DNA of 63,173 bases from assembly GCA_900542355.1 (NCBI GenBank), contig UQNE01000015.1, forward strand, positions 1 through 63,173. Reading direction: 5' to 3'. The first letter of the stretch is position 1; each line of letters starts with the position of its first letter. This document shows, piece by piece, positions 7,271-16,444 of this stretch. Made by a program: the position numbers and the translations under genes. The notes below the pieces were generated by a model that saw nothing but the letters and a program-made list of their open reading frames with translations, ran no database searches and was not told where the DNA came from. The DNA is from an uncultured Bacteroidales bacterium. GTDB lineage: Bacteria; Bacteroidota; Bacteroidia; Bacteroidales; Paludibacteraceae.

Positions 7271-9091
7271 ATGACATTTCCTTCGTTACTCTATATAATC
7301 ATTGCTGCTTGCGTACTGCTTGCCTTATTTGTCGCTGTCATTGTCCTGACAGATCAACTCCGCCATGTTCGTAGCGAGAATGCTACGCTTCGCAGTCATT
7401 TGGGCGGATTGGAAGATAGAGCGCAGCGGGATAAGCAGAATAAGCGGGATGAGCCGCGCACGCATACCGGTATGGAAATCCTGGAAGGGTTTGCTAAGAT
7501 AAGTGGTTGCCAACTCGTTACTGAGAATCAAGATGACGATGATATTCAATACTCTTTCGTTTATCAAGGGGGAAATTTCTACAGTATAGCGAGTAAGCAC
7601 ATTGGTGATATTCAGTTGTTTTTCTTTGGTGCTTATTCGCTCCCGTATTCCCTTGACAATCTGCAATGGGTACAAGAGGTGTGCGAACGGCAAAACCGCC
7701 AATATAAGTTTGGCAAGGCTACTTTTAGTTACGACGCGGAAGACAGCCAACTATCGCTCAATATAGAGGTGGATTGTGTTTCCCCCGATGCTTCGATCCT
7801 CAGGCGTTATATCGGGCTTTGCTTTGCCATGGCAAACGATATTCGCGAGGCGTTTAAGACCCCAAGACAATTCACGGAGAAGGATACAATCAACGAAAAT
7901 CATAAACGGCAGTTGCTCCTTGAGGCTGAGTTGTACCACCAGCGGCAACCTCGGCGTATCAGCCTTGCACATCGTTTGCCTGCGGGCGACTTGTCTTTTA
8001 TTCTGCTTGCTTTCTTCTCCGACGAAGAGCAAGTGGAAGACTTGCTTGCTCTGACTATCGTTCGCGATAACACCACCGAGCAAATCCGTCAGCGAGATAA
8101 AATTGCGCACTTCAATGTCCTCTCTACAATGATTGACGGCGAGGGCGAACAGGCACAGATGCGTACCTCGCCTGCGGTGCTCAGCCTGGAAACGACCTAC
8201 CGCCACTATACTCTGGTCTTGCACCCCGTATCCGACCTGCAAGGCACTATTTACTTGCGCCTGACTGCTGTATGTGTGCCCTACGATAACCTGCAATACG
8301 AGATGCCCGAAGGCACTTATAATCCGCAGGCTATCTCGGTCTTGCTTACCTACGACCGCAATACCGATGCCACTACCGAGCGATACCGTCTTCGCGAGGA
8401 ACTCGCTAAGGAACCTGCCAACCCATATACATTTTTCCAATATGGATACCAACTCTATTCGGAGCAGCATTTTGTGGATGCACTCGGTGTGCTGTTGCCT
8501 CTGTTCCGTCATCTTAAACCGGATTACTTCGGTTTCAATGATGATCAGAAGAAGTTGTTTTTTGATATTGCCTACTACATCGGGTTCTGCTATACCGAGT
8601 TGCAACGCTACGACTTGGCGTACTACTACCTTGAGTTGGTCTGCCGGCTCAATCGTTTTGACTATTCCGCCGAGTATATCAACTGTTTGGCGAATGGCTC
8701 TGATATTCGTGTGTTTAAGGAGGTAGGTCGTGAACGAGATGAGATCAGCAAACTCATAGAAGAGGTACAGAATGCAGAGGATTCAGACTCGGAAGAGAAC
8801 ATCGGCCACTACAATGCACTCATCAATTACTATGCTTTCTTGCAACGGCGTATAGGCTATGCGCTTATCGAATTCCAACAGTATGATGAGGCTGAACAAC
8901 ACTTTCAGAAGATGCTCGAGCAAGACCCTGATAACGACTATGCTCAAAACGAACTGAACTATATTGCTCAACTCCGTCGTCGCTCGCAGCACTCGGCTGA
9001 AGACAATGCAGACGATAATCATACGGACAACCCGAGCAATACAACCGACAACGATAATACGGATAGTGAAGATAAGGCAAACGATAAATGA
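7271..9091 (+). CDS. Membrane-anchored TPR protein of unknown function
   Basis: 606 residues from the ATG at 7271; a TTG two codons earlier is also in frame. An N-terminal membrane helix (LLYIIIAACVLLALFVAVIV) is followed by a short coiled segment (QLRHVRSENATLRSHLGG), a globular alpha/beta region of about 60-220, a second globular region of about 230-380, and TPR-like helices at about 395-560 (ELAKEPANPYTFFQYGYQLY; EFQQYDEAEQHFQKMLEQDP). The tail is a low-complexity run of Asp, Asn and Thr. It follows the DraG gene by 7 nt, so it is probably co-transcribed. I do not recognise the central domains. Confidence 0.82.
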   Translation: MTFPSLLYIIIAACVLLALFVAVIVLTDQLRHVRSENATLRSHLGGLEDRAQRDKQNKRDEPRTHTGMEILEGFAKISGCQLVTENQDDDDIQYSFVYQGGNFYSIASKHIGDIQLFFFGAYSLPYSLDNLQWVQEVCERQNRQYKFGKATFSYDAEDSQLSLNIEVDCVSPDASILRRYIGLCFAMANDIREAFKTPRQFTEKDTINENHKRQLLLEAELYHQRQPRRISLAHRLPAGDLSFILLAFFSDEEQVEDLLALTIVRDNTTEQIRQRDKIAHFNVLSTMIDGEGEQAQMRTSPAVLSLETTYRHYTLVLHPVSDLQGTIYLRLTAVCVPYDNLQYEMPEGTYNPQAISVLLTYDRNTDATTERYRLREELAKEPANPYTFFQYGYQLYSEQHFVDALGVLLPLFRHLKPDYFGFNDDQKKLFFDIAYYIGFCYTELQRYDLAYYYLELVCRLNRFDYSAEYINCLANGSDIRVFKEVGRERDEISKLIEEVQNAEDSDSEENIGHYNALINYYAFLQRRIGYALIEFQQYDEAEQHFQKMLEQDPDNDYAQNELNYIAQLRRRSQHSAEDNADDNHTDNPSNTTDNDNTDSEDKANDK

Positions 9092-9335
9092 CCTCACTCA
9101 CCTAAAAAACGCTCTGTATGATTACAATTCACCCTTCGGAATACATATAAGTAGAACGCATAAATTCTATCAATACAATAGCCTCAATCGATGGCATCCA
9201 TTGCGAGTTGGTGTTCTTAGTTGGAACTTTGGGGGCGTGGAATTTCTTGGCAATGTGTTACTAAAAGTATAATCAACTTCTATATAAAAACAATCTATTA
9301 AACTTCCTATTTAAAAAATAAATAACTATGTAAAT
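9092..9335. other. Intergenic gap before the BspA-like genes
   Basis: 244 nt without a credible gene. An open frame that runs out of the previous gene's 3' end to 9272 has no protein-like features. I found no clear promoter or terminator. Confidence 0.5.
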
Positions 9336-10298
9336 ATGGGACTCCTAATCGATAATATATGGTATGTCTTATGCAGTGCTCCCGTTGCTGTTGTCTGTGC
9401 GCCCAATGACCACTTACAATACTGTGGCGATATTGTCATTCCCGATGGTATAGTATATGATAACTATGCATACGCTGTAGCAATAATTGGCGGTAATGCG
9501 TTTGAAGGGTGTACAAACTTAAAATCAGTGGTTATCCCCGATAGTGTAGTAACTATAGAGTGGGAGGCTTTCTCCGGCTGCAGTAGTTTGAGTTCTATCT
9601 CCATTCCCGATACTATAGAGGAAATAGAGGAATGTGCTTTCCAAGGTTGCAGCGGTTTGACTGCTATTACAATCCCTAATAGTGTAACGAGTATAGGAGA
9701 TAGTGCTTTCGAAGGTTGCAGTAGTCTTACATCTATCACTATCCCCAATAGTGTAACGAGTATCGGGTGGTCTGCTTTTGAAAATTTCAGCAGTTTGACC
9801 TCTATCATTATTCTAGATAGCGTAACGAGCATAGGGAATGGGGCTTTTCGCGGTTGCAGCAGTTTAACCTCTATTACGATCCCTAACGGCATAACGGAGA
9901 TAGAGGAGAGTGCATTTGCTGGTTGCAGCAGCCTTACTTCTATCACCCTGCCTAATACTGTAAAGACTATTGGGTGGTATGCTTTTTCGGATTGTAGCGG
10001 TCTGACTTCTATCACTATCCCCGGTAGCGTAACCGAAATCGGTTTGCGTGCTTTTGCAGGATGCAATAGTCTGACTTCAATCACCATCCCGGAAGGGGTA
10101 ACATGTATTTGGTATTATGCTTTCTTTGGTTGCCGCAGTCTTACTACCATTACGCTGCCCAAGTCGATTACCAAGTTAGGTGAGGGTGTGTTTAGTGCCT
10201 CCCGAAACTTGCAAACTATCCGTGTGCCACAGGGGATGAAGGAACAATTCTGCAAGATGGGTTTAGCCCCCTGGCGCAAACTAATCGTAGAAATATAA
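9336..10298 (+). CDS. BspA-like leucine-rich repeat protein (LRR_5 type), 11 repeats
   Basis: 320 residues. After an N-terminal segment of about 50 residues come eleven 23-residue repeats of the pattern 'IG..AF.GCSSLTSITIPNSVT', as in Treponema/Bacteroides BspA proteins. BspA LRRs are usually surface ligands, but I see no signal peptide or lipobox here, which suggests a cytoplasmic scaffold, or a passenger moved by a route I cannot see. The repeat region is about 69-bp periodic in DNA and so prone to unit gain or loss. The C-terminal end (VPQGMKE..CKMGL.PWR..IVEI) is shared with the next gene. Confidence 0.88.
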   Translation: MGLLIDNIWYVLCSAPVAVVCAPNDHLQYCGDIVIPDGIVYDNYAYAVAIIGGNAFEGCTNLKSVVIPDSVVTIEWEAFSGCSSLSSISIPDTIEEIEECAFQGCSGLTAITIPNSVTSIGDSAFEGCSSLTSITIPNSVTSIGWSAFENFSSLTSIIILDSVTSIGNGAFRGCSSLTSITIPNGITEIEESAFAGCSSLTSITLPNTVKTIGWYAFSDCSGLTSITIPGSVTEIGLRAFAGCNSLTSITIPEGVTCIWYYAFFGCRSLTTITLPKSITKLGEGVFSASRNLQTIRVPQGMKEQFCKMGLAPWRKLIVEI

Positions 10299-10336
10299 TA
10301 GAAACAATACAACTAATCCCACAAATCTCTATAATT

Positions 10337-10756
10337 ATGAAAGTCCTAATCGATTGTATTAACTACGAGTTAGAGCCTATCACCCATACTGCTTCTGTCT
10401 GCGCATTGGATGACGAGGAAAACGAAAAATATATAGGCGATATGGTTATTCCTACAACTGTAACAGACAACGGCACTTTTTATTGCGTAATAAGTATAGG
10501 CGATAAGGCTTTCAAAGGTTGCGATGGTCTGACATCTATCACTATTCCTAAGAGTGTAATGAGTATAGGAAATCGGCCGTTTGAAGGTTGCTATCGCCTT
10601 ACCACCATTACACTGCCCAAGTCGATTACCGAGATAGGAAAGGCGGTGTTTTCCAACTGTGAGAACTTGCAAACTATCCGTGTGCCACAAGGAATGAAGG
10701 AGCGGTTTTGCAAGATGGGCTTAGAGCCGTGGCGAGATAAGATAGTAGAAATCTAA
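10337..10756 (+). CDS. Short BspA-like LRR protein, paralogue of the upstream gene
   Basis: 139 residues. The N-terminal segment (about 50 residues) and the C-terminal end (VPQGMKERFCKMGLEPWR) match the preceding gene, but only three LRR units remain (DKAFKGCDGL, NRPFEGCYRL, KAVFSNCENL). It looks like a tandem duplicate that lost repeats by recombination. No signal peptide. It follows the larger paralogue by 38 nt and precedes the exonuclease by 36 nt. Confidence 0.83.
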   Translation: MKVLIDCINYELEPITHTASVCALDDEENEKYIGDMVIPTTVTDNGTFYCVISIGDKAFKGCDGLTSITIPKSVMSIGNRPFEGCYRLTTITLPKSITEIGKAVFSNCENLQTIRVPQGMKERFCKMGLEPWRDKIVEI

Positions 10757-10792
10757 TTAAACACTCATACACCAATTTATTCACATACACCG

Positions 10793-11395
10793 ATGAAAAC
10801 AATTTTATTCTTTGACACGGAGACGAACGGGTTGCCTCGTGATTACAAGGCGGGCATTACTAGCACTGCTAACTGGCCACGGATGATACAATTAGGTTGG
10901 ATCATCACCGATGAGGAGGGCAAGGTTCTCAAGCAAGAGAGCCGACTGATCTATCCCGATTTTGTTATCAATGAGGCGGTTACCCGCCTGACGGGTATCA
11001 CTACCGAGCAAGCCCGCAGAGATGGTACGGACATTAGCGAGGTGCTGCCGGAGTTTATGGCTGATGTAGAGAACGCCTCTTTGCTCGTAGGGCATAACAT
11101 CGATTTCGACCGCCATATAGTGGGCTGCGAGATAGTGCGTATGCAGGGCGACCCGCGCACGCTGATGACTAAACCTGCGGTTTGCACCATGCAACGCAGC
11201 ACTAACTTCTGCGCTATCCCAAGCAAAAGCAGTTATCACACGGGTTATAAGTACCCCACATTGACCGAACTATATACCAAACTCTTCGGGCATGCTTTCT
11301 CTGGCGCACACGATGCGCTCGCCGACATCACCGCCACCAAAGAGTGCTACTTTGAACTGCGCAAAAGAGGGGTGATATCAATGAAGAATGCATAA
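10793..11395 (+). CDS. DEDDh 3'-5' exonuclease (DNA polymerase III epsilon-like)
   Basis: 200 residues. Exo I motif FFDTETNGLP (D and E ligands), Exo II GHNIDFD, and Exo III GAHDALADI (the H...D of the DEDDh type) are all present. It has a single exonuclease domain without the tail of a true epsilon subunit, so it is probably an accessory nuclease rather than the replicative proofreader. Cytoplasmic. Its place among LRR and TPR genes gives no clear pathway. Confidence 0.9.
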   Translation: MKTILFFDTETNGLPRDYKAGITSTANWPRMIQLGWIITDEEGKVLKQESRLIYPDFVINEAVTRLTGITTEQARRDGTDISEVLPEFMADVENASLLVGHNIDFDRHIVGCEIVRMQGDPRTLMTKPAVCTMQRSTNFCAIPSKSSYHTGYKYPTLTELYTKLFGHAFSGAHDALADITATKECYFELRKRGVISMKNA

Positions 11396-11431
11396 TGCAT
11401 AGTGAAGAATTGACAACAATAAACAAACAAT

Positions 11432-13456
11432 ATGAAACGAATTATTTTTATTCTGGTAGCCGTGTTGTCGTGCTACAGTGCTGCTTTCGCTAAGCAGCCG
11501 CAAGAACCCTCGTCTTACAACTACATGCGAGGCAAAGAGTTGATTAACAACCGCGAGTATTCTGACGGTATCGAAATGCTCCAAAAAGAGGTGGCGGACA
11601 ACCCCAAGAACGGCTATGCCTATATGTGGCTGACTTTTGCCTATCTCAACCAAGATGAGATAGGTAATCTGCTGCAATCTGCCACTGATGCCCTCAAGTA
11701 TCTGCCCAAGAAGGATGCGTATGCGCGTGCGTACATCTATTCGCGTATGGGTGTGGCGTATGGCTACTACCTGAATGATACGGTGCAGGCACTCCAATAC
11801 TATAATCAGGCTATTAAAACAGAACCTAAGAATGCACAATGGTACAACGACCGTGGGCGATACTATGTCTCTATTGACCGTAAGGATGAGGCTATTGCCG
11901 ATTATAAGACAGCCTCTGACCTCGAACCTAACAGCGCAGAACGGTTCTATTATCTCGGGAAGGCATATCAGTTTGCTAACCGCAATAAAGAGGCGTTGGA
12001 CGCTTTCACCAAGGCAGACCTGTTAGATTCCAATTATCAGACTCTCGCAGCCAGAGCGTGGGCGGAAATCCAAGTAGGGAAGTATGAAGACGCAGCCAAA
12101 CATATCATAGCCAGCCTCGATAAGAATCCACACAACGATGATGCAAGGGAGCTTCTTATACCATTACCTGCTGCAATGCGCCGCAATCTGCTCACGGAGT
12201 TCCACATCAAGCAACGCCTCAACCCCAATGACCCGAATTGGATTCTATACGAAATGGGGATGTTGGCAGGTGCATACGACTTTGAAAAGGCCTTGGCGGT
12301 TACCGGGAAATTAGAAACACTGATACCTCAGCAGCATTATGCTTCTCTTCGCTATATGCTATACGATGGATTAGGAGACTATGAGTCGGCTTTGCGTGAG
12401 GTCAACTTGGCAATGGAGTTGGATTCTACTGACTATAGCCTATTGAACAATCGTGCGGATATCTATAATGATATGGGGCGTACGGATCTCCAACTTGCCG
12501 ATTTGGATAGCCTTATCGAAAAAGTGCCGGATAATGCCGAATACTATAGCCATCGTGCGTATGCCTATCTTTTTATGGAGCAGTATCAGAAGGCTATTGA
12601 GGATTTAGATATGGCTATTGCTTTGAGCGACAAACTCTCTTATCGCTATTTGCGCGGGCGTTGCTATTACGAATTGGGCGATACTCTCGCTGCTCGTCCC
12701 GACTTGGAGAAAGCCTCAAAGGACAATGGGGCATACTTTTCACTCCATTTCTTAGGCAACGACTCTCTGGCTACGCAGCGTATGGATAGTATCTTGGTAG
12801 CCGACAGCCTTGCCCATTCTGAAACCTACGATGCGGCTTGCCTCTGTGCCTTGCAAGGCAAAACGGAGGATGCGTTCCGATTGCTGACACAAGCATTGGA
12901 GTTGCGTAATTCGCAATACTCGTATGCTCGTCGCGATATCGACTTCCGCAGTATTCGTGGCGAACGATTCGATAGCCTGATAGCGGTGTACGAAGGGCGT
13001 GTGCAGGAGACTATCCGCCGTGTGAATGGTATGGCCGCCGAGACCAACGCCACTGAGCGTGTAGTGGAGGTGCCTTTCTCGCCGGCTAATGGGGTTACGA
13101 CCGTGAAATGCTCTATCAACGGGCTGCCGCTGACCTTTATCTTCGATACGGGTGCGAGCGATGTAACCATCTCGCAGACGGAGGCCAGTTTTATGTACAA
13201 GAACGGCTATCTGAGCAAGAAAGACATAGTGGGCAACTCCGCCTATATGACTGCCGACGGGGCTATCTCTATCGGTACGAATATCATCTTGCAGAAGATT
13301 AACTTCGGCGGATTGGAACTCAAGGCGGTGCGTGCCAGTGTGGTGGGCAATCAGAAAGCCCCGTTGTTGCTCGGGCAGTCGGTGCTACAACGATTGGGTA
13401 AGATAGAAATCGACAACCAGCGCCAAGTGCTTAAGATTACCACTAAGGCGCAATAA
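11432..13456 (+). CDS. Secreted TPR protein with C-terminal retropepsin-like aspartyl protease
   Basis: 674 residues. A signal peptide (MKRIIFILVAVLSCYSAAFA, cleavage before KQP) is followed by many TPR-like helix pairs (about 30-420; e.g. ALQYYNQAIKTEPKNAQWYN and KDEAIADYKTASDLEP). The last ~140 residues (about 535-674) are a clan AA aspartyl protease domain with FIFDTGASDVTIS and the second conserved segment PLLLGQSVLQRLG. A single protease domain of this kind must dimerise to be active. Expected in the periplasm. It is the last gene of the plus-strand cluster and is followed by a terminator. Confidence 0.88.
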   Translation: MKRIIFILVAVLSCYSAAFAKQPQEPSSYNYMRGKELINNREYSDGIEMLQKEVADNPKNGYAYMWLTFAYLNQDEIGNLLQSATDALKYLPKKDAYARAYIYSRMGVAYGYYLNDTVQALQYYNQAIKTEPKNAQWYNDRGRYYVSIDRKDEAIADYKTASDLEPNSAERFYYLGKAYQFANRNKEALDAFTKADLLDSNYQTLAARAWAEIQVGKYEDAAKHIIASLDKNPHNDDARELLIPLPAAMRRNLLTEFHIKQRLNPNDPNWILYEMGMLAGAYDFEKALAVTGKLETLIPQQHYASLRYMLYDGLGDYESALREVNLAMELDSTDYSLLNNRADIYNDMGRTDLQLADLDSLIEKVPDNAEYYSHRAYAYLFMEQYQKAIEDLDMAIALSDKLSYRYLRGRCYYELGDTLAARPDLEKASKDNGAYFSLHFLGNDSLATQRMDSILVADSLAHSETYDAACLCALQGKTEDAFRLLTQALELRNSQYSYARRDIDFRSIRGERFDSLIAVYEGRVQETIRRVNGMAAETNATERVVEVPFSPANGVTTVKCSINGLPLTFIFDTGASDVTISQTEASFMYKNGYLSKKDIVGNSAYMTADGAISIGTNIILQKINFGGLELKAVRASVVGNQKAPLLLGQSVLQRLGKIEIDNQRQVLKITTKAQ

Positions 13457-13617
13457 GAGCGTGTTCTCCGTTGCGGTTAATAGACAGACAATTAAACATA
13501 TAATTGCCATGTAATTAGCCATTAATTTCTACCATCATACATTGTGTTGGTTCTCCGTTAATTGCTCTGATAGTTCTCCATTAAAGAGCCCTTAAAGAGG
13601 CATGCAGACCTCCCCAA

Positions 13618-13641
13618 CCCCTCCAAAGGAGGGGCTTTTTT
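13618..13641 (+). terminator. Terminator after the TPR/protease gene
   Basis: CCCCTCC (13618-13624), loop AAA, GGAGGGG (13628-13634), then CTTTTTT. The same CCCC-TCC/GGA-GGGG hairpin occurs without or with poor T-runs at other intergenic sites, so a dispersed element seems to serve as terminator here. Confidence 0.75.
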
Positions 13642-13794
13642 GTCCCGAATGGAGAGAGTGTAGAGAAATCTTTAGCGGGGATTATGGCAACAAGAATGGC
13701 GAGTATCGTCTATATGCGGGCTTGGCAAGCCCGCAACAGGGACATTTCGCGGGTGTCCGTTTTTTTAGCCCGCCCCAAATTTACCCCACCCCAA

Positions 13795-13880
13795 AATAAG
13801 CAAGTGTATATTTTTACCCCCAAAAAAATAAGCAAGCGTATATTTTAAGCCCAAACCAAAATAAGCAAGCGTATTGACAC
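13795..13880. repeat. Tandem repeat of 32-33 bp, three copies
   Basis: AATAAGCAAG with the following GTGTATATTT or GCGTATATTT recurs at 13795, 13827 and 13860. The spacing of 32-33 bp is three times 11, in line with the 11-bp units elsewhere in the window. Confidence 0.75.
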
Positions 13881-13902
13881 TTTGTCGGCAAATAACAAAG
13901 AA

Positions 13903-13960
13903 CGGCGACAAAATGATAATGGCAGATTTTGCGTTAGGTCTCGATGAGGTTTCGACAAGA
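13903..13960. repeat. Dispersed intergenic repeat, copy 1
   Basis: Contains CAAAATGATAATGGCAG, then TTAGGTCTCGATGAGG and TCGACAAG. An inverted copy lies at about 34235-34305. Both sit at the 3' side of minus-strand genes. Confidence 0.7.
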
Positions 13961-14012
13961 ACTCGACAGAGTCGGCTCAAAGATAGAATAGCAAAATGTA
14001 AGGCAGCAAACA

Positions 14013-14042
14013 GATATTGTATTGTATTGTATTGTATTGTAT
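14013..14042. repeat. TATTG pentanucleotide microsatellite
   Basis: Five consecutive TATTG units just beyond the stop codon of the minus-strand hydrolase gene. Length could vary by slippage. It lies outside any coding region I support. Confidence 0.85.
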
Positions 14043-14049
14043 GTATCGG

Positions 14050-15153
14050 CTATTTGACGGTGTTGTTCATTCGTTTGTTGAGGAAGGCAATCATTTCTTT
14101 GCGGTGATTTATGGCAAAGAAGTGGTTGTCTTCTTTTTCATAGTAGCAGGCCACATCCATACCCATCGCTTTGTATTGTTTTTCGTTCTCAATATAGTTG
14201 ACGCAGTCTTTGCCTCCGAGCAGATTTACCATACATTTGCGCTTGCCTTTTCCTGTGTAGAATGAGATGGCAGAGATGGCAGAGATGCTCTTAAACTTAT
14301 CCCCATATTGGTTGTATGCTACATTGCACGCCGAACCGCCGTTGCTGATGCCGATGAGATGCAGTTGGTGCATATCTATCTTGTAGCCGAGCGACTGAAG
14401 GAAGGGAATCTGCCGAGTGAAGATACTGTCAATCTCTTTTTTGTGGAATATGCCGCTTAGGTCATCGGTACCGATACTGAGTACGATGCAGTTCCCCAAG
14501 TCGCGCCAGATACCGTTGTACAACTGCCAATTGCCTAAATATCCATGGCAGAACACCACCAGTGGATAAGTCTTGCTGCTGTCATAGTGTTTCGGGCGAA
14601 TGACATATACGGAATGACTCTTCTGAATGCCCTCTTGGTAGAACACCTGTGCATAAGTGCCGGACATCGGGGTGTTGAGGTTTCGCTCCAGCGCACTATA
14701 TGGTGCGTAGAAATTAGGTATATGACTGCTTAGTACTTGCGGCGCAAAAAAAGTGGTTATTTTTCCAACATGGTTTTGGGGTAAGTATTTGCCCAACACG
14801 GTAGCATGCATTCCTACATTCATTATCTCCTCTTCGGGTAATATGGCGTTGCATACACATTGCAGCAAGGGGGCGTGGGTGCGCTTGCCTTGTTCGTCTT
14901 GATAGTACAGTTTCACTCTGCCGAAACTATCGGGTTTGGGCATGAAAAGCAGCACTTCCACCACGAGTATTGCCACCACTATCGGGTATAAGCGGGGGTG
15001 GTTGTGGAAAGTCATCCATTGTCGGATACTCTTGCGCCAAAAGACGGTAACTGCCAAGAGGAGGAGAATCATACGGTAGTACCAAGTGGCTACGAAAAGG
15101 AAAAATGCCACAAAAAAGATGATGGCTGTAATACGCTTTGCAGATACTTTCAT
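14050..15153 (-). CDS. Membrane-anchored alpha/beta hydrolase (esterase-like)
   Basis: 367 residues. Two or three membrane segments occupy the first ~70 residues (ITAIIFFVAFFLFVATWYY; LYPIVVAILVVEVLLFM). The C-terminal half (about 180-350) is an alpha/beta hydrolase: PLVVFCHGYLGNW (oxyanion-hole HG), nucleophile elbow GISNGG with Ser, and a likely catalytic His in KEDNHFFAI. It resembles secreted esterases/peptidases of the PHB-depolymerase/dienelactone type; substrate unknown. The catalytic part is likely periplasmic. It stands alone, with a 9-bp-periodic AT-rich repeat upstream. Confidence 0.82.
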   Translation of the reverse strand: MKVSAKRITAIIFFVAFFLFVATWYYRMILLLLAVTVFWRKSIRQWMTFHNHPRLYPIVVAILVVEVLLFMPKPDSFGRVKLYYQDEQGKRTHAPLLQCVCNAILPEEEIMNVGMHATVLGKYLPQNHVGKITTFFAPQVLSSHIPNFYAPYSALERNLNTPMSGTYAQVFYQEGIQKSHSVYVIRPKHYDSSKTYPLVVFCHGYLGNWQLYNGIWRDLGNCIVLSIGTDDLSGIFHKKEIDSIFTRQIPFLQSLGYKIDMHQLHLIGISNGGSACNVAYNQYGDKFKSISAISAISFYTGKGKRKCMVNLLGGKDCVNYIENEKQYKAMGMDVACYYEKEDNHFFAINHRKEMIAFLNKRMNNTVK

Positions 15154-15159
15154 TGTAGA

Positions 15160-15290
15160 TATTTGGGATATAGTATTGTAGGGAATATAGGAAATAGATG
15201 ATCTATGGGGTAGATATTATAGAAAATCCAGATGATATAGGGGGCTAGATGATTTAGGTATTTTAGATGTTCTATGATAGTGATATTTAA
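15160..15290. repeat. Degenerate 9-bp periodic TAG/AGAT-rich tract
   Basis: AG dinucleotides recur mostly every 9 bp (TAGATATTA, TAGAAAATC, CAGATGATA and similar). The tract shares TTAGATGTTCTAT with the clearer 9-bp repeat at 35824-35905. Both tracts lie directly 5' of minus-strand genes. Confidence 0.55.
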
Positions 15291-15291
15291 G

Positions 15292-15322
15292 AAAAAGGAC
15301 TGCTTTGTGGGCAGTCCTTTTT
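15292..15322 (-). terminator. Terminator of the ribosomal protein/tsf operon
   Basis: A perfect 12-bp stem, AAAAAGGACTGC (15292-15303) with GCAGTCCTTTTT (15311-15322). Read on the minus strand it ends in a T-run, 85 nt after the tsf stop codon. Confidence 0.9.
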
Positions 15323-15406
15323 CTCTATTTGGCATAGCACAACACAAGGCTATGACACAAGACGCTAAGCGTAATGGTATAACCGATGTGAGGTTGTATG
15401 CTGATT

Positions 15407-16396
15407 TTACTCCTCGTTGAGTGTTACGCGGCGGAAGTCGGTAACTTGGACATTGTTCTTTTTGAGGATGTCTTTTACCAACTCTTTGGTGTCGCTCATG
15501 ATGTAAGCCTGCTCTACGAGAGTGTTCTCTTTGAGGAACTTACCAAGACGACCTTGCGCAATCATCTCCACTTTTTTCATGTTGATAGCAGCCTCAGCCT
15601 CAGCGGGAACAGTAGCACGGATTTGGCGTGCCTGCTCAGCCTGCTCAGCGGTAAGCCAACCCTTAGCGGTGTTGGACTCGATATGCTCTTCGCTATCAGC
15701 ATGTGCGGGGTTGATACCTGCTTTGCGGAGTGCGTTCTCAACAGCCTTGTTGACCTCATCTTGTTTGGTTTTCTCGATAGCAACAGCCAACTCTTTGTCC
15801 TTTACCTCTTGTGCGACATGGTCAGCATCGAGTGCGATAGGAGCCATAGCGGCAACCTGCATAGAGATACCGTGAACGGTCTCTTGGTCAGCATCGGTGT
15901 TAGCCACAGCAACCAACGAGGAGAGTTTATTGCCGAGGTGGTTGTAGGCATCTACCTTGGGAGCAGAGAGGAAAGCGTAGTCGCTCAACTCCATCTTCTC
16001 GCCGGTAACACCACTGCGCTCGGTAACCACTTGCTCAACGGTGAAGTCATCGATCTTGGTAGCCTTCAACGCAGCCAAGTCGGCAGGGCGTTGGTCGATA
16101 GCCACATCAAGAATCAGTTTAACCATTGCTACGAAGTCAGCGTTCTTTGCCACGAAGTCGGTCTCGCACTTAACAGCCACGATAGCACCAAAGCCATCTA
16201 CAGCCTTAGCGAGGACGCAACCCTCGGAAGCCACACGGTCGCTACGCTTTGCGGCGATAGCCTGACCACGCTTACGGAGCAAGTCTTTGGCTACCTCGAA
16301 GTCGCCATTAGCCTCTTCGAGAGCCTTTTTCACATCCATCATACCTGCGCCGGTGATGTCGCGCAGTTTTTTGATATCTGCTAATGTAACAGCCAT
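15407..16396 (-). CDS. tsf: Elongation factor Ts
   Basis: 329 residues. The N-terminal UBA-like domain (VTLADIKKLRDITGAGMMDV, KKALEEANGDFE) and the core motif KCETDFVAKN mark EF-Ts, which recycles EF-Tu by nucleotide exchange. The length is normal for Bacteroidota forms, which carry an extended core. It is the last gene of rplM-rpsI-rpsB-tsf, 48 nt after rpsB. An overlapping open frame of similar size exists on the plus strand but has no protein-like features. Confidence 0.97.
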   Translation of the reverse strand: MAVTLADIKKLRDITGAGMMDVKKALEEANGDFEVAKDLLRKRGQAIAAKRSDRVASEGCVLAKAVDGFGAIVAVKCETDFVAKNADFVAMVKLILDVAIDQRPADLAALKATKIDDFTVEQVVTERSGVTGEKMELSDYAFLSAPKVDAYNHLGNKLSSLVAVANTDADQETVHGISMQVAAMAPIALDADHVAQEVKDKELAVAIEKTKQDEVNKAVENALRKAGINPAHADSEEHIESNTAKGWLTAEQAEQARQIRATVPAEAEAAINMKKVEMIAQGRLGKFLKENTLVEQAYIMSDTKELVKDILKKNNVQVTDFRRVTLNEE

Positions 16397-16444
16397 AATT
16401 CAAAATTAAATTAGAAAGTTTGTAAATTAGGTACTCCGCCGGGA

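Larger units (their letters stand above)
13457..14049. other. Repeat-rich intergenic region between converging genes
   Basis: 593 nt with no gene. Contents in order: CATGTAATT/CCATTAA-type dispersed repeat (about 13495-13600), terminator (13618-13641), 32-33-bp tandem repeat (13795-13880), dispersed TCTCGATGAGG repeat (about 13903-13960) and a TATTG microsatellite. Confidence 0.7.

Noticed and set aside
10793..11395. Replicative DNA polymerase III epsilon subunit (dnaQ)
   Set aside because: Only the exonuclease domain is present and the context is unrelated to replication, so a general DEDDh exonuclease is safer.
15398..16384. 328-codon open frame on the plus strand
   Set aside because: It is antisense to tsf over its whole length and has a composition expected from the complement of a codon-biased gene.
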